From contig NZ_LSTV01000001.1 of assembly GCF_001644225.1 (NCBI RefSeq), positions 248,001-312,000 on the forward strand: DNA of 64,000 bases. Reading direction: 5' to 3'. Source of the DNA: Microbacterium oleivorans. GTDB lineage: Bacteria > Actinomycetota > Actinomycetes > Actinomycetales > Microbacteriaceae. The translations under genes were made by a program, and so were the position numbers. The notes beneath the pieces were generated by a model. That model made no database searches, was not told where the DNA came from, and was given only the letters and a program-made list of their open reading frames with translations. Every line of letters starts with the position of its first letter. Position 1 is the first letter of the stretch. Below are positions 53,636 to 64,000 of the stretch, one piece after another.

Positions 53636-54241
53636 TCAGATGTGGTACTCGGGCGCCGTCAGGATCGCCCGGGTGTCCTCGCCGACCGCCCGCCGTCGGG
53701 CCCGCGCCGGCACCCCGACGAGCACGGAGTCGGACGGCGCGTCCTTCGTGACCACGGCGTTCGCGCCGATGACCGAGTGCGCGCCGATGACGATCGGTCC
53801 GAGGATCTTCGCTCCCGCGCCGACGGCGACGCCGTCTTCGAGGGTCGGATGCCGCTTGCCGCCGTCCCGGGTGCGACCGCCCAGCGTCACCCCGTGGTAG
53901 AGCATGACGTCGTCGCCGACCTCGGCGGTCTCGCCGATGACGACACCCATGCCGTGGTCGATGAAGAAGCGTCGCCCGATGCGGGCGCCGGGGTGGATCT
54001 CGATGCCGGTGAGCCAGCGGGTGACCTGCGAGAGCGCCCGCGCGGGGAAGCGCCGGCCCCGCCGCCACAGCGCGTGCGACACCCGGTGGCTCCACACTGC
54101 GTGGAGCCCCGGGTACAGCAGCGCGATCTCGAGCCCGCCGCGTGCGGCCGGGTCGCGCAGCTTCGCCGCCGCGATGTCCTCGCGGACGGCGCGGACGACG
54201 GCGACGAGGCTGCGGCGCAGGGAGCGGGCGATGCCGGGCAC
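53636..54241 (-). CDS. cysE: Serine O-acetyltransferase (EpsC/short CysE type)
   Basis: The 201-aa left-handed beta-helix acetyltransferase has hexapeptide-repeat turns through the middle ([19 protein letters not shown], then [10 protein letters not shown]) and the catalytic histidines in DHG and YHGV. It is the short form lacking the long N-terminal domain of E. coli CysE. It produces O-acetylserine for CysK, its upstream neighbour. It converges on prfA with 4 bp between stops. Confidence 0.94.
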   Translation of the reverse strand: MPGIARSLRRSLVAVVRAVREDIAAAKLRDPAARGGLEIALLYPGLHAVWSHRVSHALWRRGRRFPARALSQVTRWLTGIEIHPGARIGRRFFIDHGMGVVIGETAEVGDDVMLYHGVTLGGRTRDGGKRHPTLEDGVAVGAGAKILGPIVIGAHSVIGANAVVTKDAPSDSVLVGVPARARRRAVGEDTRAILTAPEYHI

Positions 54242-54267
54242 GACGGACCTTTCGGAGACGGCCGGGA

Positions 54268-55203
54268 TCAGTCGCGGAACTCCTCGAAGAGCGCCGTCGA
54301 GAGGTACCGCTCGCCGAAGGAGGGGATGATCACGACGATGTTCTTGCCCTCGGCCTCGGGACGTGCGGCGACCTGGAGCGCCGCCCAGATGGCGGCGCCG
54401 GACGAGATGCCCACGAGGATGCCCTCGGTCGTGGCGACCTTCTTGGCGGTCGCGATCGCGTCGTCGAACGTGACGTCCTGGACTTCGTCGATGACGCCCT
54501 GGTCGAGGATCGGCGGGATGAAGTTCGGGCCGATGCCCTGGATCTTGTGGGGTCCGGGCTTGCCCTCGGTCAGCAGCGGGGAGTCCTTCGGCTCGACCGC
54601 GACCACCTTCGCGGCGGGCACGCGCTCCTTCAGCACCTGGCCGACGCCGGTGATCGTCCCGCCGGTGCCGATGCCGGCGACGAAGTAGTCGACGGCGCCG
54701 TCGGTGTCGCGGAGGATCTCCTCGGCGGTGGTCTTGCGGTGGATCTCGACGTTGGCCTGGTTGGCGAACTGCTTCGCGAGCACCGCGCCGGGGGTCTCGG
54801 CGGCGATGCGCTCGGCCTCGCCGACGGCGCCCTTCATGCCGAGCGACGGGTCGGTCAGGACGAGCTCGGCACCGTAGGCGCGCAGCAGCATCCGGCGCTC
54901 GATCGACATCGAGGACGGCATCGTCAGGATGACCTTGTAGCCGCGGGCCGCGCCCACCATCGCCAGCGCGATGCCGGTGTTGCCGCTCGTGCCCTCGACG
55001 ATCGTGCCGCCGGGCTGCAGCTCACCGGACGCCTCGGCGGCGTCGACGATCGCGATGCCCAGGCGGTCCTTGACCGACGAGGCGGGGTTGTAGAACTCGA
55101 GCTTGGCGAGGATGGTCCCCGGCAGTCCCTCGGACACGCGGTTCAGTCGGACGAGGGGGGTGTTGCCGAATGCGCTCGTGATGTCGGAGTGGATGCCGGT
55201 CAT
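54268..55203 (-). CDS. cysK: Cysteine synthase A (O-acetylserine sulfhydrylase)
   Basis: The 311-aa PLP enzyme has the PLP lysine in [14 protein letters not shown] (about residue 44), the substrate loop [11 protein letters not shown] and the PLP-phosphate site [10 protein letters not shown]. With cysE it forms a minus-strand cysteine operon (26 bp apart). Start after GGAAGG. The pair sits in inverse orientation between prfA and prmC, which are adjacent in many bacteria. Confidence 0.96.
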   Translation of the reverse strand: MTGIHSDITSAFGNTPLVRLNRVSEGLPGTILAKLEFYNPASSVKDRLGIAIVDAAEASGELQPGGTIVEGTSGNTGIALAMVGAARGYKVILTMPSSMSIERRMLLRAYGAELVLTDPSLGMKGAVGEAERIAAETPGAVLAKQFANQANVEIHRKTTAEEILRDTDGAVDYFVAGIGTGGTITGVGQVLKERVPAAKVVAVEPKDSPLLTEGKPGPHKIQGIGPNFIPPILDQGVIDEVQDVTFDDAIATAKKVATTEGILVGISSGAAIWAALQVAARPEAEGKNIVVIIPSFGERYLSTALFEEFRD

Positions 55204-55332
55204 GGGATGCCTTCCGTGCGGGTCGGATGAAAGGGTGCGGCTCAGGTGTCCGCGATGCGCCCCCAGCCTACGGTCCCGGCGACCCGGGCGGCCCTGTGTG
55301 ACGATGCCGTGCGCGGTATCCTGAGGCTTCCC

Positions 55333-56223
55333 ATGTCGACTTCACGGACTTCCGACGCGCCCACGGGCAGCGACCTCGCCCCCCTCGTCCGTCGCGCCGC
55401 CGAGCGCCTCGCCGCGTCCGGCGTGACGTCCGCCGATGTCGACGCCGAACTCCTCGCCGCGCACGTCCTGGGCATCGGCCGGGGGGAGCTCGCCGCTGCC
55501 ATGATGCGCGGTGATCGGATGCCGGAGGCCGCCGCGACCCGATTCGCTGAACTCGTCGCGCGCCGCGCCGCACGCGAGCCCCTTCAGCACCTGACCGGAA
55601 CGGCCCCGTTCCGGCACCTCGAACTCCGTGTCGGTCCGGGGGTCTTCGTCCCGCGTCCCGAGACCGAGATGGTCGCGCAGCTCGCGATCGACGCGCTGCG
55701 CGCCGCGCCCGGCCCGGAGCCGGTCGCCGTCGACCTCGGTACGGGGAGCGGCGCGCTCGCCCTGTCGCTCGCGACCGAGGTGCCGCACGCGCAGGTGCAC
55801 GCGGCCGAGAACTCGGTCGATGCTTTCCTCTGGGCGAAGGAGAACTTCGCCGCGCATGCGCCGCACGCCCGGCTCGCCTTCATCGACCTCGCCGATGCGT
55901 TCCCCGAGCTGGACGGCACCGTCTCGGTCGTGGTGTCGAACCCGCCGTACGTCCCCGACGACGCGATCCCGCGCGACCCCGAGGTGCGCTTCTGGGACCC
56001 GCCGGCGGCGCTGTACGGCGGCCCCGACGGCCTTGACGTCGTGCGCGTGCTGTCGCACGTCGCGCTGCGGCTGCTGCACCCCGGCGGCACGCTGGTGATC
56101 GAGCACGGCGAGTGGCAGGGCCCCGACATCCGCGATCTGCTGACCGCGGATGGGTGGCGCGGCGCGGCCACGCACCGCGACCTCACCACGCGCGACCGCG
56201 CGACGACGGCGCTGCGTCCCTGA
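55333..56223 (+). CDS. prmC: Peptide chain release factor N5-glutamine methyltransferase
   Basis: The 296-aa enzyme methylates the glutamine of the GGQ motif of RF1/RF2. The SAM-binding [14 protein letters not shown] and the catalytic NPPYVP motif are present, together with the N-terminal helical domain. TATCCT is 10 nt before the ATG at 55333. Confidence 0.95.
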   Translation: MSTSRTSDAPTGSDLAPLVRRAAERLAASGVTSADVDAELLAAHVLGIGRGELAAAMMRGDRMPEAAATRFAELVARRAAREPLQHLTGTAPFRHLELRVGPGVFVPRPETEMVAQLAIDALRAAPGPEPVAVDLGTGSGALALSLATEVPHAQVHAAENSVDAFLWAKENFAAHAPHARLAFIDLADAFPELDGTVSVVVSNPPYVPDDAIPRDPEVRFWDPPAALYGGPDGLDVVRVLSHVALRLLHPGGTLVIEHGEWQGPDIRDLLTADGWRGAATHRDLTTRDRATTALRP

Positions 56224-56281
56224 ACCGGGACCGCCCGCATGCAGGCGGTCCCGAGCCCTGTCCTCGTAGAATGCTGCGGAT

Positions 56282-56977
56282 ATGTCTCCCGTCCTCGACT
56301 GCCGTGACGCCGGTCAGCTGCTCCCCGCTCTGCGCCAGGCGCGCCAGGCGATCGGCCGCGGCGAACTCATCGTGATGCCGACCGACACCGTCTACGGCGT
56401 GGCCGCCGACGCGTTCAACGCCTCCGCCGTCGCGCGCCTGCTGGCGGCCAAGGGCCGCGGACGGCAGTCGCCCCCGCCCGTCCTCGTCTCGGGACCCGAC
56501 ACGATGCGTGCGCTCGTGGCCGAGGTGCCCGAGCCCGTCGATCGCCTCGTGGAGCGGTTCTGGCCGGGGGGTCTCACCATCGTCCTGCCCGCCCAGCCCT
56601 CGCTGCGCTGGGACCTCGGCGAGACCCGCGGCACCGTCGCGGTGCGGATGCCGGACGACGCCTTCGCCCTCGAACTGCTGCAGGAGACCGGTCCACTCGC
56701 CGTCTCGAGCGCGAACCTGACGGGCAAGCCCGCGGCGCTCGAGATCGACTCGGCGATCGAGATGCTCCGCGACAGCATCTCCGTATACCTCGACGGGGGA
56801 CTCGTCGACACCGGGGTCGCCTCCACCATCATCGATGCGACCGGTCTCGTCGGCCGCGACCCGCGGCCCGTGACGGTGCTGCGCGACGGTGCCGTCTCCC
56901 GCGCCGCCCTGCGGGAAGTGCTCGGCGACCTGCTCGAGCCGGATCCGGTCTCGCCCGACGAATCCGACGACGCGTGA
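56282..56977 (+). CDS. tsaC: L-threonylcarbamoyladenylate synthase
   Basis: The 231-aa Sua5/YrdC/YciO-type protein makes threonylcarbamoyl-AMP for tRNA t6A modification. It has the MPTDTVYGVAADAF motif, the KxR-type KGRGRQSPPPVL segment and LAVSSANLTGKPA. TAGAAT precedes the ATG. It overlaps the WecA-like gene by four bases (GTGA). Confidence 0.94.
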   Translation: MSPVLDCRDAGQLLPALRQARQAIGRGELIVMPTDTVYGVAADAFNASAVARLLAAKGRGRQSPPPVLVSGPDTMRALVAEVPEPVDRLVERFWPGGLTIVLPAQPSLRWDLGETRGTVAVRMPDDAFALELLQETGPLAVSSANLTGKPAALEIDSAIEMLRDSISVYLDGGLVDTGVASTIIDATGLVGRDPRPVTVLRDGAVSRAALREVLGDLLEPDPVSPDESDDA

Positions 56978-58134
56978 GGGACTACCTGCTCGCGTTCGTC
57001 ATCACCGGCGCCCTCACCTTCGTCTTCTCGTGGGTGGTCTGGCGTGTCGCGATGAAGTTCGGGCTGCACCCGGCGATCCGCGAGCGGGACGTCCACAAGA
57101 CCCCCACGCCCCGGCTCGGGGGAGTGGCGATGTTCATCGGCATGCTCGGCTTCTTCGTGCTGTCGTCACAGCTCCCCGCCTTCGCGATCGTGTGGCAGGA
57201 GCCGGCGATGGTGTGGTCCCTGCTGGGGGCCGCCGCCCTCATGGTGGTGGTCGGCGTCGCCGATGACCTCTGGGACCTCGACTGGATGATCAAGCTCGGG
57301 GCGCAGTTCGTCGCCGCCTGGATCGTCGTCTCGCCGGGCGGCATCCAGATCTTCTACCTGCCCTTCGGCCAGCAGGTCGTGGTGTCCAGCTGGGTCAGCA
57401 TCAGCCTGTCGATCCTTCTCATCGTCATCGTCATGAACGCCGTCAACTTCATCGACGGGCTCGACGGCCTCGTCGCCGGGGTCTGCCTCATCGCGAACGC
57501 GGTGTTCTTCGCCTACTCCGCGATGCTCGTGCGCGACTTCGACAACAGCGAGCAGAGCAACACCGGGGTGTTCATCGCGATCGTGCTGCTCGGGATGTGC
57601 GCCGGCTTCCTGCCGTTCAACTGGAATCCCGCGCGGATGTTCATGGGGGATGCCGGTGCGCTCCTCCTCGGGCTGATGATGGCGTCGTCGGCGATCGTCG
57701 TCACGGGCAACTTGCCGCCGAATCTCCTGAGCGACAACGACCTCTTCGGCCGTTCGCAGCTGCTCGGTGCCTTCATCCCCGTCATCCTCCCCGTCGTCAT
57801 CGTGCTGCTGCCGCTCGTCGACTTCGGGCTCGCCGTCGTCCGGCGGATGGCGCAGGGGAAGTCGCCGTTCTCGCCCGACCGCAAGCACCTGCACCACCGG
57901 ATGCTCGACATGGGCCACACCGACCGCAACGCCGTCTTCGTGTTCTACGCGTGGACCGCCGTCGTCTCGCTGTCGGTCCTCCTGATGTACATCGGCACGA
58001 CGAAGGGCTGGCCCGGCCGGTACTGGCCCGGCGTCGCGTTCCTCGTCATCGGCTGCATCGCCTGCGTCCTCGTCACACTGCCCCCCGCGCGCCGCACCCG
58101 ACCGGTCGCGCCCGAAAAGAAGGCCCTCTCGTGA
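56974..58134 (+). CDS. WecA/TagO-like polyprenyl-phosphate glycosyl-1-phosphate transferase
   Basis: The 386-aa protein has about eleven membrane helices and the motifs of the MraY/WecA superfamily: NAVNFIDGLDGLVAGV, FNWNPARMFMGDAGA and the C-terminal DRKHLHHRMLDMGH (HLHHR). It would transfer a GlcNAc-1-phosphate-type group to decaprenyl or undecaprenyl phosphate, starting wall-polymer or arabinogalactan-type linkage synthesis. Sits just upstream of the ATP synthase genes, as in many actinobacteria. GTG overlaps the tsaC stop. Confidence 0.93.
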   Translation: MRDYLLAFVITGALTFVFSWVVWRVAMKFGLHPAIRERDVHKTPTPRLGGVAMFIGMLGFFVLSSQLPAFAIVWQEPAMVWSLLGAAALMVVVGVADDLWDLDWMIKLGAQFVAAWIVVSPGGIQIFYLPFGQQVVVSSWVSISLSILLIVIVMNAVNFIDGLDGLVAGVCLIANAVFFAYSAMLVRDFDNSEQSNTGVFIAIVLLGMCAGFLPFNWNPARMFMGDAGALLLGLMMASSAIVVTGNLPPNLLSDNDLFGRSQLLGAFIPVILPVVIVLLPLVDFGLAVVRRMAQGKSPFSPDRKHLHHRMLDMGHTDRNAVFVFYAWTAVVSLSVLLMYIGTTKGWPGRYWPGVAFLVIGCIACVLVTLPPARRTRPVAPEKKALS

Positions 58135-58625
58135 GCTCCCTGTCGTCCACGTCCATGCTCCGTACCGCCCTCGTGTGGTCCGCGATCGTCACCGCCGTCC
58201 TCCTCGCCGCCGGGGGAGCAGTCGGACTGCTCGTCGCGGGCACGTCGGGACTGTGGAGCGCGCTCGTCGCCGTGCTCATGGCGGCCGTGTTCCTCGCCTT
58301 CACGATCGTGTCGATCCTCATCGCCAACCGGTTCTACGGTGATCCGCTGTTCGTCCCGATCTTCTTCGGCTCGGTCATGGGTGGCTGGATCCTCAAGTTC
58401 GTCCTCTTCCTCATCGTCCTGTTCGTCCTCCGCGACCAGCCGTGGCTGACGCCCCTCGTCTTCCTCGTCTCGCTCGTCGTCAGCATCGTCGCCTCGCTCG
58501 TCGTCGACGTCGTCGTGATGCTGAGGATGCGGACCTCCGCCGTCAGCGACACGACGCTGCCCACGGCGGCGGACATCGAGGCCGGCGAGCGTCGGCCCGG
58601 GGACTCGGCCACGTCCCAGGACTGA
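58131..58625 (+). CDS. atpI: AtpI-like membrane protein preceding ATP synthase
   Basis: The 164-aa protein has four membrane helices and a hydrophilic C-terminus (about residues 137-164). Position directly before atpB and the helix pattern fit the actinobacterial ATP synthase I-like protein, which is weakly conserved. Start GTG overlaps the WecA-like stop. TGA is followed at once by TAG, and TAGGCT (58626-58631) may be an additional promoter for atpB. Confidence 0.8.
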   Translation: MSSLSSTSMLRTALVWSAIVTAVLLAAGGAVGLLVAGTSGLWSALVAVLMAAVFLAFTIVSILIANRFYGDPLFVPIFFGSVMGGWILKFVLFLIVLFVLRDQPWLTPLVFLVSLVVSIVASLVVDVVVMLRMRTSAVSDTTLPTAADIEAGERRPGDSATSQD

Positions 58626-58703
58626 TAGGCTGTTCTCCGAGCCCGCCTGATCCCGACGGGAACGTCTGCGGAGTCAGCTCACCGACCATCGTCGCCCGAT
58701 CCT

Positions 58704-59826
<1,123 letters not shown>

Positions 59827-59854
59827 TCCCCGAACAGATTCCTAAGGAGACAGG

Positions 59855-60409
59855 ATGCTGAACGCTCTTGTCACGTACGCCGCGGAAGAGGGCGAGTCTC
59901 ACAACCCGCTCATTCCCGAGTGGTACGACATCATCTGGTCGGGCGTCTGCTTCGTCGTGATCCTCTTCGTCTTCTGGAAGGTCGCACTTCCGAAGATGCA
60001 GGCTCTGCTCGACCAGCGCGCTGCCGCCATCGAGGGCAACATCGCCAAGGCCGACGAGGCGCAGCGCAAGGCGGAAGCCGCCCTCGAGGAGTACACGGCC
60101 CAGCTGGCCGAGGCTCGCAAGGAGGCCGGTGAGATCCGTGAGGCCGCCCGCGAGGACGGCAAGAAGATCGTCACCGAGGCCAAGGACAATGCCACCGCTG
60201 AGGCGGCACGTCTGACCGCCGCCGCGCACTCCCAGATCGAGGCTGAGCGTCAGAGCGCGCTCGTCTCCCTCCGCAGCGAGGTGGGCACCCTCGCCCTCGA
60301 CCTCGCCGGCGGCGTGATCGGTGAGACCCTGTCGGACGACGCCAAGGCCCAGGCCGTGGTCGACCGCTTCCTCGCCGACCTCGAAGCATCCGAGAAGGCG
60401 GCCAAGTAA
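59855..60409 (+). CDS. atpF: ATP synthase F0 subunit b
   Basis: The 184-aa subunit has one N-terminal membrane helix (about residues 26-45) and a long charged coiled-coil stalk. Separate from delta (not the fused b-delta form of mycobacteria). Its TAA overlaps the atpH start (TAATG). Confidence 0.95.
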   Translation: MLNALVTYAAEEGESHNPLIPEWYDIIWSGVCFVVILFVFWKVALPKMQALLDQRAAAIEGNIAKADEAQRKAEAALEEYTAQLAEARKEAGEIREAAREDGKKIVTEAKDNATAEAARLTAAAHSQIEAERQSALVSLRSEVGTLALDLAGGVIGETLSDDAKAQAVVDRFLADLEASEKAAK

Positions 60410-61197
60410 TGGGCAGCGCGACCACTCAGGCCCTCGCGGCGACGACGTCGGCCCTGCAGGCCGCGCCGGGCGTCGACCTCGACGTCGCCCGCGAGCTCTT
60501 CGCCGCGGCGCGCGTCCTGGCCGGCTCGTCGCAGCTGAGCGGCGCGCTCTCCGATGCGTCGGTTCCCGCGGAAGGCCGCCAGAAGGTCGTCGCGAACGTG
60601 TTCGGCACGTTCGCGCCGGCCACGGTGGCCGTCCTCGACGCCGCCGTCAGCGAGCGGTGGTCCTCGGCCGCCGATCTGCTGACCGGCATCGAGGAGGCGG
60701 GCATCCGTGCCGCCGCCATCGCGGCGCCGCAGGCCGACATCGAGGGCGAACTGTTCTCGGTGGCCCGCACGATCGCGGCCAACCCCGAGCTGGAACTCGC
60801 GCTCGGCAGCCGTCTCGGCGAGGCATCCGCCAAGGGCGCCCTCATCGAGAAGCTGCTCGCCGGCCGCGCCGCCGAGCCGACGGTGATCATCGTCTCCTCG
60901 CTCGCGCAGCTCCCACGCGAGCGGCGGGTGCGTTCGATGCTGAGCTGGGCGCTCCGCGTCGTCGCCGAGCAGCGCGGTCGCGCTGTCGCGACGGTGTTCG
61001 CCGCAGCGGAGCTGACCGAGGCGCAGACCGCGCGTCTGCGGCAGACCCTGGCGGCGCGGTACGACACCGAGGTCTCGCTCAATGTCGTCATCGACCCTGA
61101 GGTCGTGGGCGGCATCCGCATCGAGATCGGCGACGACGTGATCGACGCCACCGTCTCGTCCCGATTGGGCGACCTCCGCCAGCGTCTGGCGGGCTGA
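60409..61197 (+). CDS. atpH: ATP synthase F1 subunit delta
   Basis: The 262-aa OSCP-type subunit is longer than the E. coli form (177 aa), with an extended N-terminal part, as in other actinobacteria. The conserved C-terminal [21 protein letters not shown] is present. Followed by 74 bp containing a short CGCTCC/GGAGCG hairpin before atpA. Confidence 0.94.
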   Translation: MGSATTQALAATTSALQAAPGVDLDVARELFAAARVLAGSSQLSGALSDASVPAEGRQKVVANVFGTFAPATVAVLDAAVSERWSSAADLLTGIEEAGIRAAAIAAPQADIEGELFSVARTIAANPELELALGSRLGEASAKGALIEKLLAGRAAEPTVIIVSSLAQLPRERRVRSMLSWALRVVAEQRGRAVATVFAAAELTEAQTARLRQTLAARYDTEVSLNVVIDPEVVGGIRIEIGDDVIDATVSSRLGDLRQRLAG

Positions 61198-61271
61198 CTC
61201 TTCCCGCTCCACCGAGGAGCGGACCCGGCTGGCCAGGTGCCCGCCACAAGACCTCACTAAGAAGGAAGACC

Positions 61272-62912
61272 ATGGCAGAACTGTCCATCAGCCCCGACGT
61301 CATCCGTGACGCGCTGAAAGACTTCGTCGCCGCCTACGAGCCCACCGGGGCTGCGGCGACCGAGGTCGGCACCGTCGTCGACGCCGCGGACGGCATCGCC
61401 CACGTCGAGGGCCTGCCCGGCGTCATGGCGAACGAGCTCGTCCGCTTCGAGAACGGTGTCGAGGGCCTCGCGCAGAACCTCGACGAGCACGAGATCGGTG
61501 TCGTCGTCCTCGGCGACTTCGCCGGCATCGAGGCCGGTCAGAAGGTCACCCGTACCGGCGAGGTCCTCTCGGTCGGTGTCGGCGAGGGCTACCTCGGCCG
61601 CGTCGTCGACCCGCTCGGCAACCCGATCGACGGCCTCGGCGAGATCGCGACCACCGGCCGCCGCGCGCTCGAGCTCCAGGCTCCCGGCGTCATGCAGCGC
61701 AAGTCGGTCCACGAGCCGATGCAGACCGGCATCAAGGCGATCGACGCCATGATCCCCGTCGGCCGCGGTCAGCGTCAGCTGATCATCGGCGACCGCCAGA
61801 CCGGCAAGACGGCGATCGCGATCGACACGATCATCAACCAGAAGTCCAACTGGGAGTCGGGCGACGTCACCAAGCAGGTCCGCTGCATCTACGTCGCGAT
61901 CGGCCAGAAGGGCTCGACCATCGCTTCGGTGAAGGGCGCGCTCGAGGACGCCGGTGCCATGGAGTACACGACGATCGTCGCGGCGCCGGCATCCGACCCC
62001 GCCGGCTTCAAGTACCTCGCTCCCTACACCGGATCGGCCATCGGCCAGCACTGGATGTACGAGGGCAAGCACGTCCTCATCATCTTCGACGACCTGTCGA
62101 AGCAGGCCGAGGCCTACCGTGCCGTGTCGCTGCTGCTGCGCCGCCCGCCGGGCCGCGAGGCGTACCCCGGCGACGTCTTCTACCTGCACTCGCGTCTGCT
62201 GGAGCGTTGCGCCAAGCTCTCCGACGAGCTCGGTGCGGGATCGATGACGGGTCTGCCCATCATCGAGACGAAGGCCAACGACGTCTCGGCGTACATCCCG
62301 ACCAACGTGATCTCGATCACCGACGGCCAGATCTTCCTGCAGTCCGACCTCTTCAACGCCAACCAGCGTCCCGCGGTCGACGTCGGTATCTCGGTCTCGC
62401 GCGTCGGTGGTGACGCTCAGGTCAAGTCGATCAAGAAGGTCTCGGGAACGCTCAAGCTCGAGCTCGCCCAGTACCGCTCGCTCGAGGCGTTCGCGATGTT
62501 CGCCTCCGACCTCGACGCCGCGTCGCGTCGTCAGCTCGCCCGCGGTGCGCGTCTGACCGAGCTGCTGAAGCAGCCGCAGTACTCGCCGTACCCCGTCGAG
62601 GAGCAGGTCGTCTCGATCTGGGCCGGCACCAACGGCAAGCTCGACACGATCGAGGTGGAGGACGTCCTCCGCTTCGAGCGCGAGCTGCTGGACCACCTGA
62701 AGCGGAACACGTCGATCCTCGATACGCTGCGCGACTCCAACGTCCTCGACGACAGCACCGTCGCGGAGCTCGACAAGGCGGTCGACGCCTTCGTCCTCGA
62801 GTTCCAGGGCGGCAAGGGTCAGGCACTCGGCGCGCCGGGTCACGAAGAGGTCGCTGCTGCGGACGCCGACGACGTGAACCAGGAGAAGATCGTCAAGGGC
62901 CGCCGCGGCTGA
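61272..62912 (+). CDS. atpA: ATP synthase F1 subunit alpha
   Basis: The 546-aa regulatory subunit has the P-loop [15 protein letters not shown] near residue 173 and the [21 protein letters not shown] region. Start after AGAAGGAAGACC. Confidence 0.98.
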   Translation: MAELSISPDVIRDALKDFVAAYEPTGAAATEVGTVVDAADGIAHVEGLPGVMANELVRFENGVEGLAQNLDEHEIGVVVLGDFAGIEAGQKVTRTGEVLSVGVGEGYLGRVVDPLGNPIDGLGEIATTGRRALELQAPGVMQRKSVHEPMQTGIKAIDAMIPVGRGQRQLIIGDRQTGKTAIAIDTIINQKSNWESGDVTKQVRCIYVAIGQKGSTIASVKGALEDAGAMEYTTIVAAPASDPAGFKYLAPYTGSAIGQHWMYEGKHVLIIFDDLSKQAEAYRAVSLLLRRPPGREAYPGDVFYLHSRLLERCAKLSDELGAGSMTGLPIIETKANDVSAYIPTNVISITDGQIFLQSDLFNANQRPAVDVGISVSRVGGDAQVKSIKKVSGTLKLELAQYRSLEAFAMFASDLDAASRRQLARGARLTELLKQPQYSPYPVEEQVVSIWAGTNGKLDTIEVEDVLRFERELLDHLKRNTSILDTLRDSNVLDDSTVAELDKAVDAFVLEFQGGKGQALGAPGHEEVAAADADDVNQEKIVKGRRG

Positions 62913-62935
62913 CGCCGACGGGAGACTCATAACCA

Positions 62936-63832
62936 ATGGGCGCACAACTCAGGGTCTACAAGCAGAAGATCTCTTCTGCTCAGACGACCAAGAAGATCAC
63001 GAAGGCGATGGAACTCATCGCGGCTTCGCGCATCCAGAAGGCGATGGCACGCGTGCGCGCGTCCAACCCCTTCGCGCGGGCCGTGACGCGGGCCGTCTCC
63101 GCCGTGGCGACGCACTCGAACGTGCAGCACCCGCTGACCACCGAGCGCGAGGACATCCGACGCTCCGCCGTCGTCGTCTTCGGCTCGGACCGCGGTCTCG
63201 CCGGCGCGTTCAACTCCCAGGTGATCCGCGAGGCGCTGCAGCTCGGCGAGCTGCTGCGCAGCGAGGGTCGCGAGCCGGTGTACTACCTCATCGGTCGCAA
63301 GCCCGTCGGCTTCTTCCAGTTCCGTCGCATCGCGACGGCGGGGGAGTGGATCGGTGACACCGACACGCCGGCGTTCTCGACGGCCGAGGAGATCGCGGCC
63401 GCGCTGATCGGCGCGTACGAGAAGGGCGGCGCGGACGGCGGCGTCGACGAGATCAACCTCGTCTACAACCGTTTCGTCAGCATGATGACGCAGACGCCGG
63501 AGACCGTGCGGCTGCTCCCGCTCGAGGTCGTCGAGGCGGAGGACACGGCATCCAGCCAGGTCTACCCGCTCTACGAGTTCGAACCGGATGCCGAGACGGT
63601 GCTCGACGCGCTGCTGCCGGTGTACGTGCAGAGCCGCGTGTTCAACGCGCTGCTCCAGTCGTCCGCCGCGAAGCAGGCCGCCACGCAGAAGGCGATGAAG
63701 TCCGCCAGCGACAACGCCGACAAGCTCATCACCGACTACACCCGCCTGCGCAACAACGCGCGTCAGGCGGAGATCACGCAGCAGATCGCCGAGATCGTCG
63801 GCGGCGCCGACGCGCTGGCGTCGGGCAAATAG
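62936..63832 (+). CDS. atpG: ATP synthase F1 subunit gamma
   Basis: The 298-aa rotor subunit starts [20 protein letters not shown] and ends in the coiled-coil C-terminal helix ([21 protein letters not shown]), both highly conserved. Confidence 0.97.
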   Translation: MGAQLRVYKQKISSAQTTKKITKAMELIAASRIQKAMARVRASNPFARAVTRAVSAVATHSNVQHPLTTEREDIRRSAVVVFGSDRGLAGAFNSQVIREALQLGELLRSEGREPVYYLIGRKPVGFFQFRRIATAGEWIGDTDTPAFSTAEEIAAALIGAYEKGGADGGVDEINLVYNRFVSMMTQTPETVRLLPLEVVEAEDTASSQVYPLYEFEPDAETVLDALLPVYVQSRVFNALLQSSAAKQAATQKAMKSASDNADKLITDYTRLRNNARQAEITQQIAEIVGGADALASGK

Positions 63833-63854
63833 ACCACACGAAAGAAGAGAAGCC

Positions 63855-64000
63855 ATGAGCCTCACCGCTGAGAAGACGGAGACCCCCGTCGTCGGTCGCG
63901 TCGCGCGCGTCACCGGCCCGGTCGTCGACATCGAGTTCCCGCACGACTCGATCCCCGAGGTCTACAACGCCCTCAAGACCACCATCACGATCGACGGCGA
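63855..64000 (+). CDS. atpD: ATP synthase F1 subunit beta (3' truncated by window)
   Basis: The first 48 residues are visible ([20 protein letters not shown] then [20 protein letters not shown]), the N-terminal beta-barrel of the catalytic beta subunit. RBS AGAAGAGAAGCC just upstream. Confidence 0.95.
   Translation, partial: MSLTAEKTETPVVGRVARVTGPVVDIEFPHDSIPEVYNALKTTITIDG

Overview
The window is high-GC (roughly 70%), densely packed bacterial chromosome. Gene order and protein families point to the actinobacterial family Microbacteriaceae, most likely a Microbacterium-like organism. Supporting signs are argS-lysA-hom-thrC-thrB-rho-prfA followed by tsaC, a WecA-like transferase and atpIBEFHAGD, direct-sulfhydrylation metX/metY, a GuaB1-type IMP dehydrogenase relative, DUF3097, DUF2510 and LmeA proteins, and many TANNNT boxes 6-10 nt before start codons. 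No rRNA, CRISPR array or intact prophage is visible; there is one tRNA (Arg-CCG).

Region 1 (1-15.7 kb) is housekeeping and accessory metabolism: the tail of guaB1, two CNNM/CorC-type membrane proteins behind a short proline-rich upstream ORF, an Old Yellow Enzyme, NAD(P)HX dehydratase, a GT87-like membrane protein, a thiamine-binding protein, two MFS transporters, a phytoene-desaturase-like flavoprotein, and metX and metY for methionine synthesis.

Region 2 (15.75-17.47 kb) is a small AT-richer islet between two decayed same-orientation IS481-family remnants that share a 124-bp direct repeat. It holds the C-terminal domain of a polymorphic-toxin-like protein, with no delivery region, followed 10 nt later by a 191-aa gene in the position of an immunity gene. 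It is the clearest foreign DNA in the window.

Region 3 (17.6-35 kb) has a phosphoribosyltransferase, ung, a GNAT acetyltransferase, a protealysin-like M4 protease with its emfourin-type inhibitor, a five-gene peptide ABC transporter operon, an alpha/beta hydrolase, an AhpD-like protein, a tyrosine phosphatase, an arginase-family protein, a PspA/TPM-domain envelope-stress pair, DUF3097, trmB and a CPBP-like membrane protein.

Region 4 (35-41 kb) is rich in small stress-type genes and regulatory DNA. A TGTCAA box recurs at constant distance before three promoters. A palindrome is shared with the small membrane-protein gene at 11.8 kb. Two 47-bp palindromic repeats lie upstream of a guanidine-III riboswitch that precedes an SMR (Gdx/SugE) guanidinium exporter gene. 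The tRNA gene, a Nudix hydrolase, a DUF2510 protein and an SGNH hydrolase follow.

Region 5 (41-64 kb) is core: a transglutaminase, a soluble GAF histidine kinase, argS, lmeA, the lysine/threonine branch (lysA-hom-thrC-thrB), rho with a long low-complexity N-terminus, prfA, an inverted cysE-cysK pair, prmC, tsaC, the WecA-like gene and the ATP synthase operon, running off the window inside atpD.
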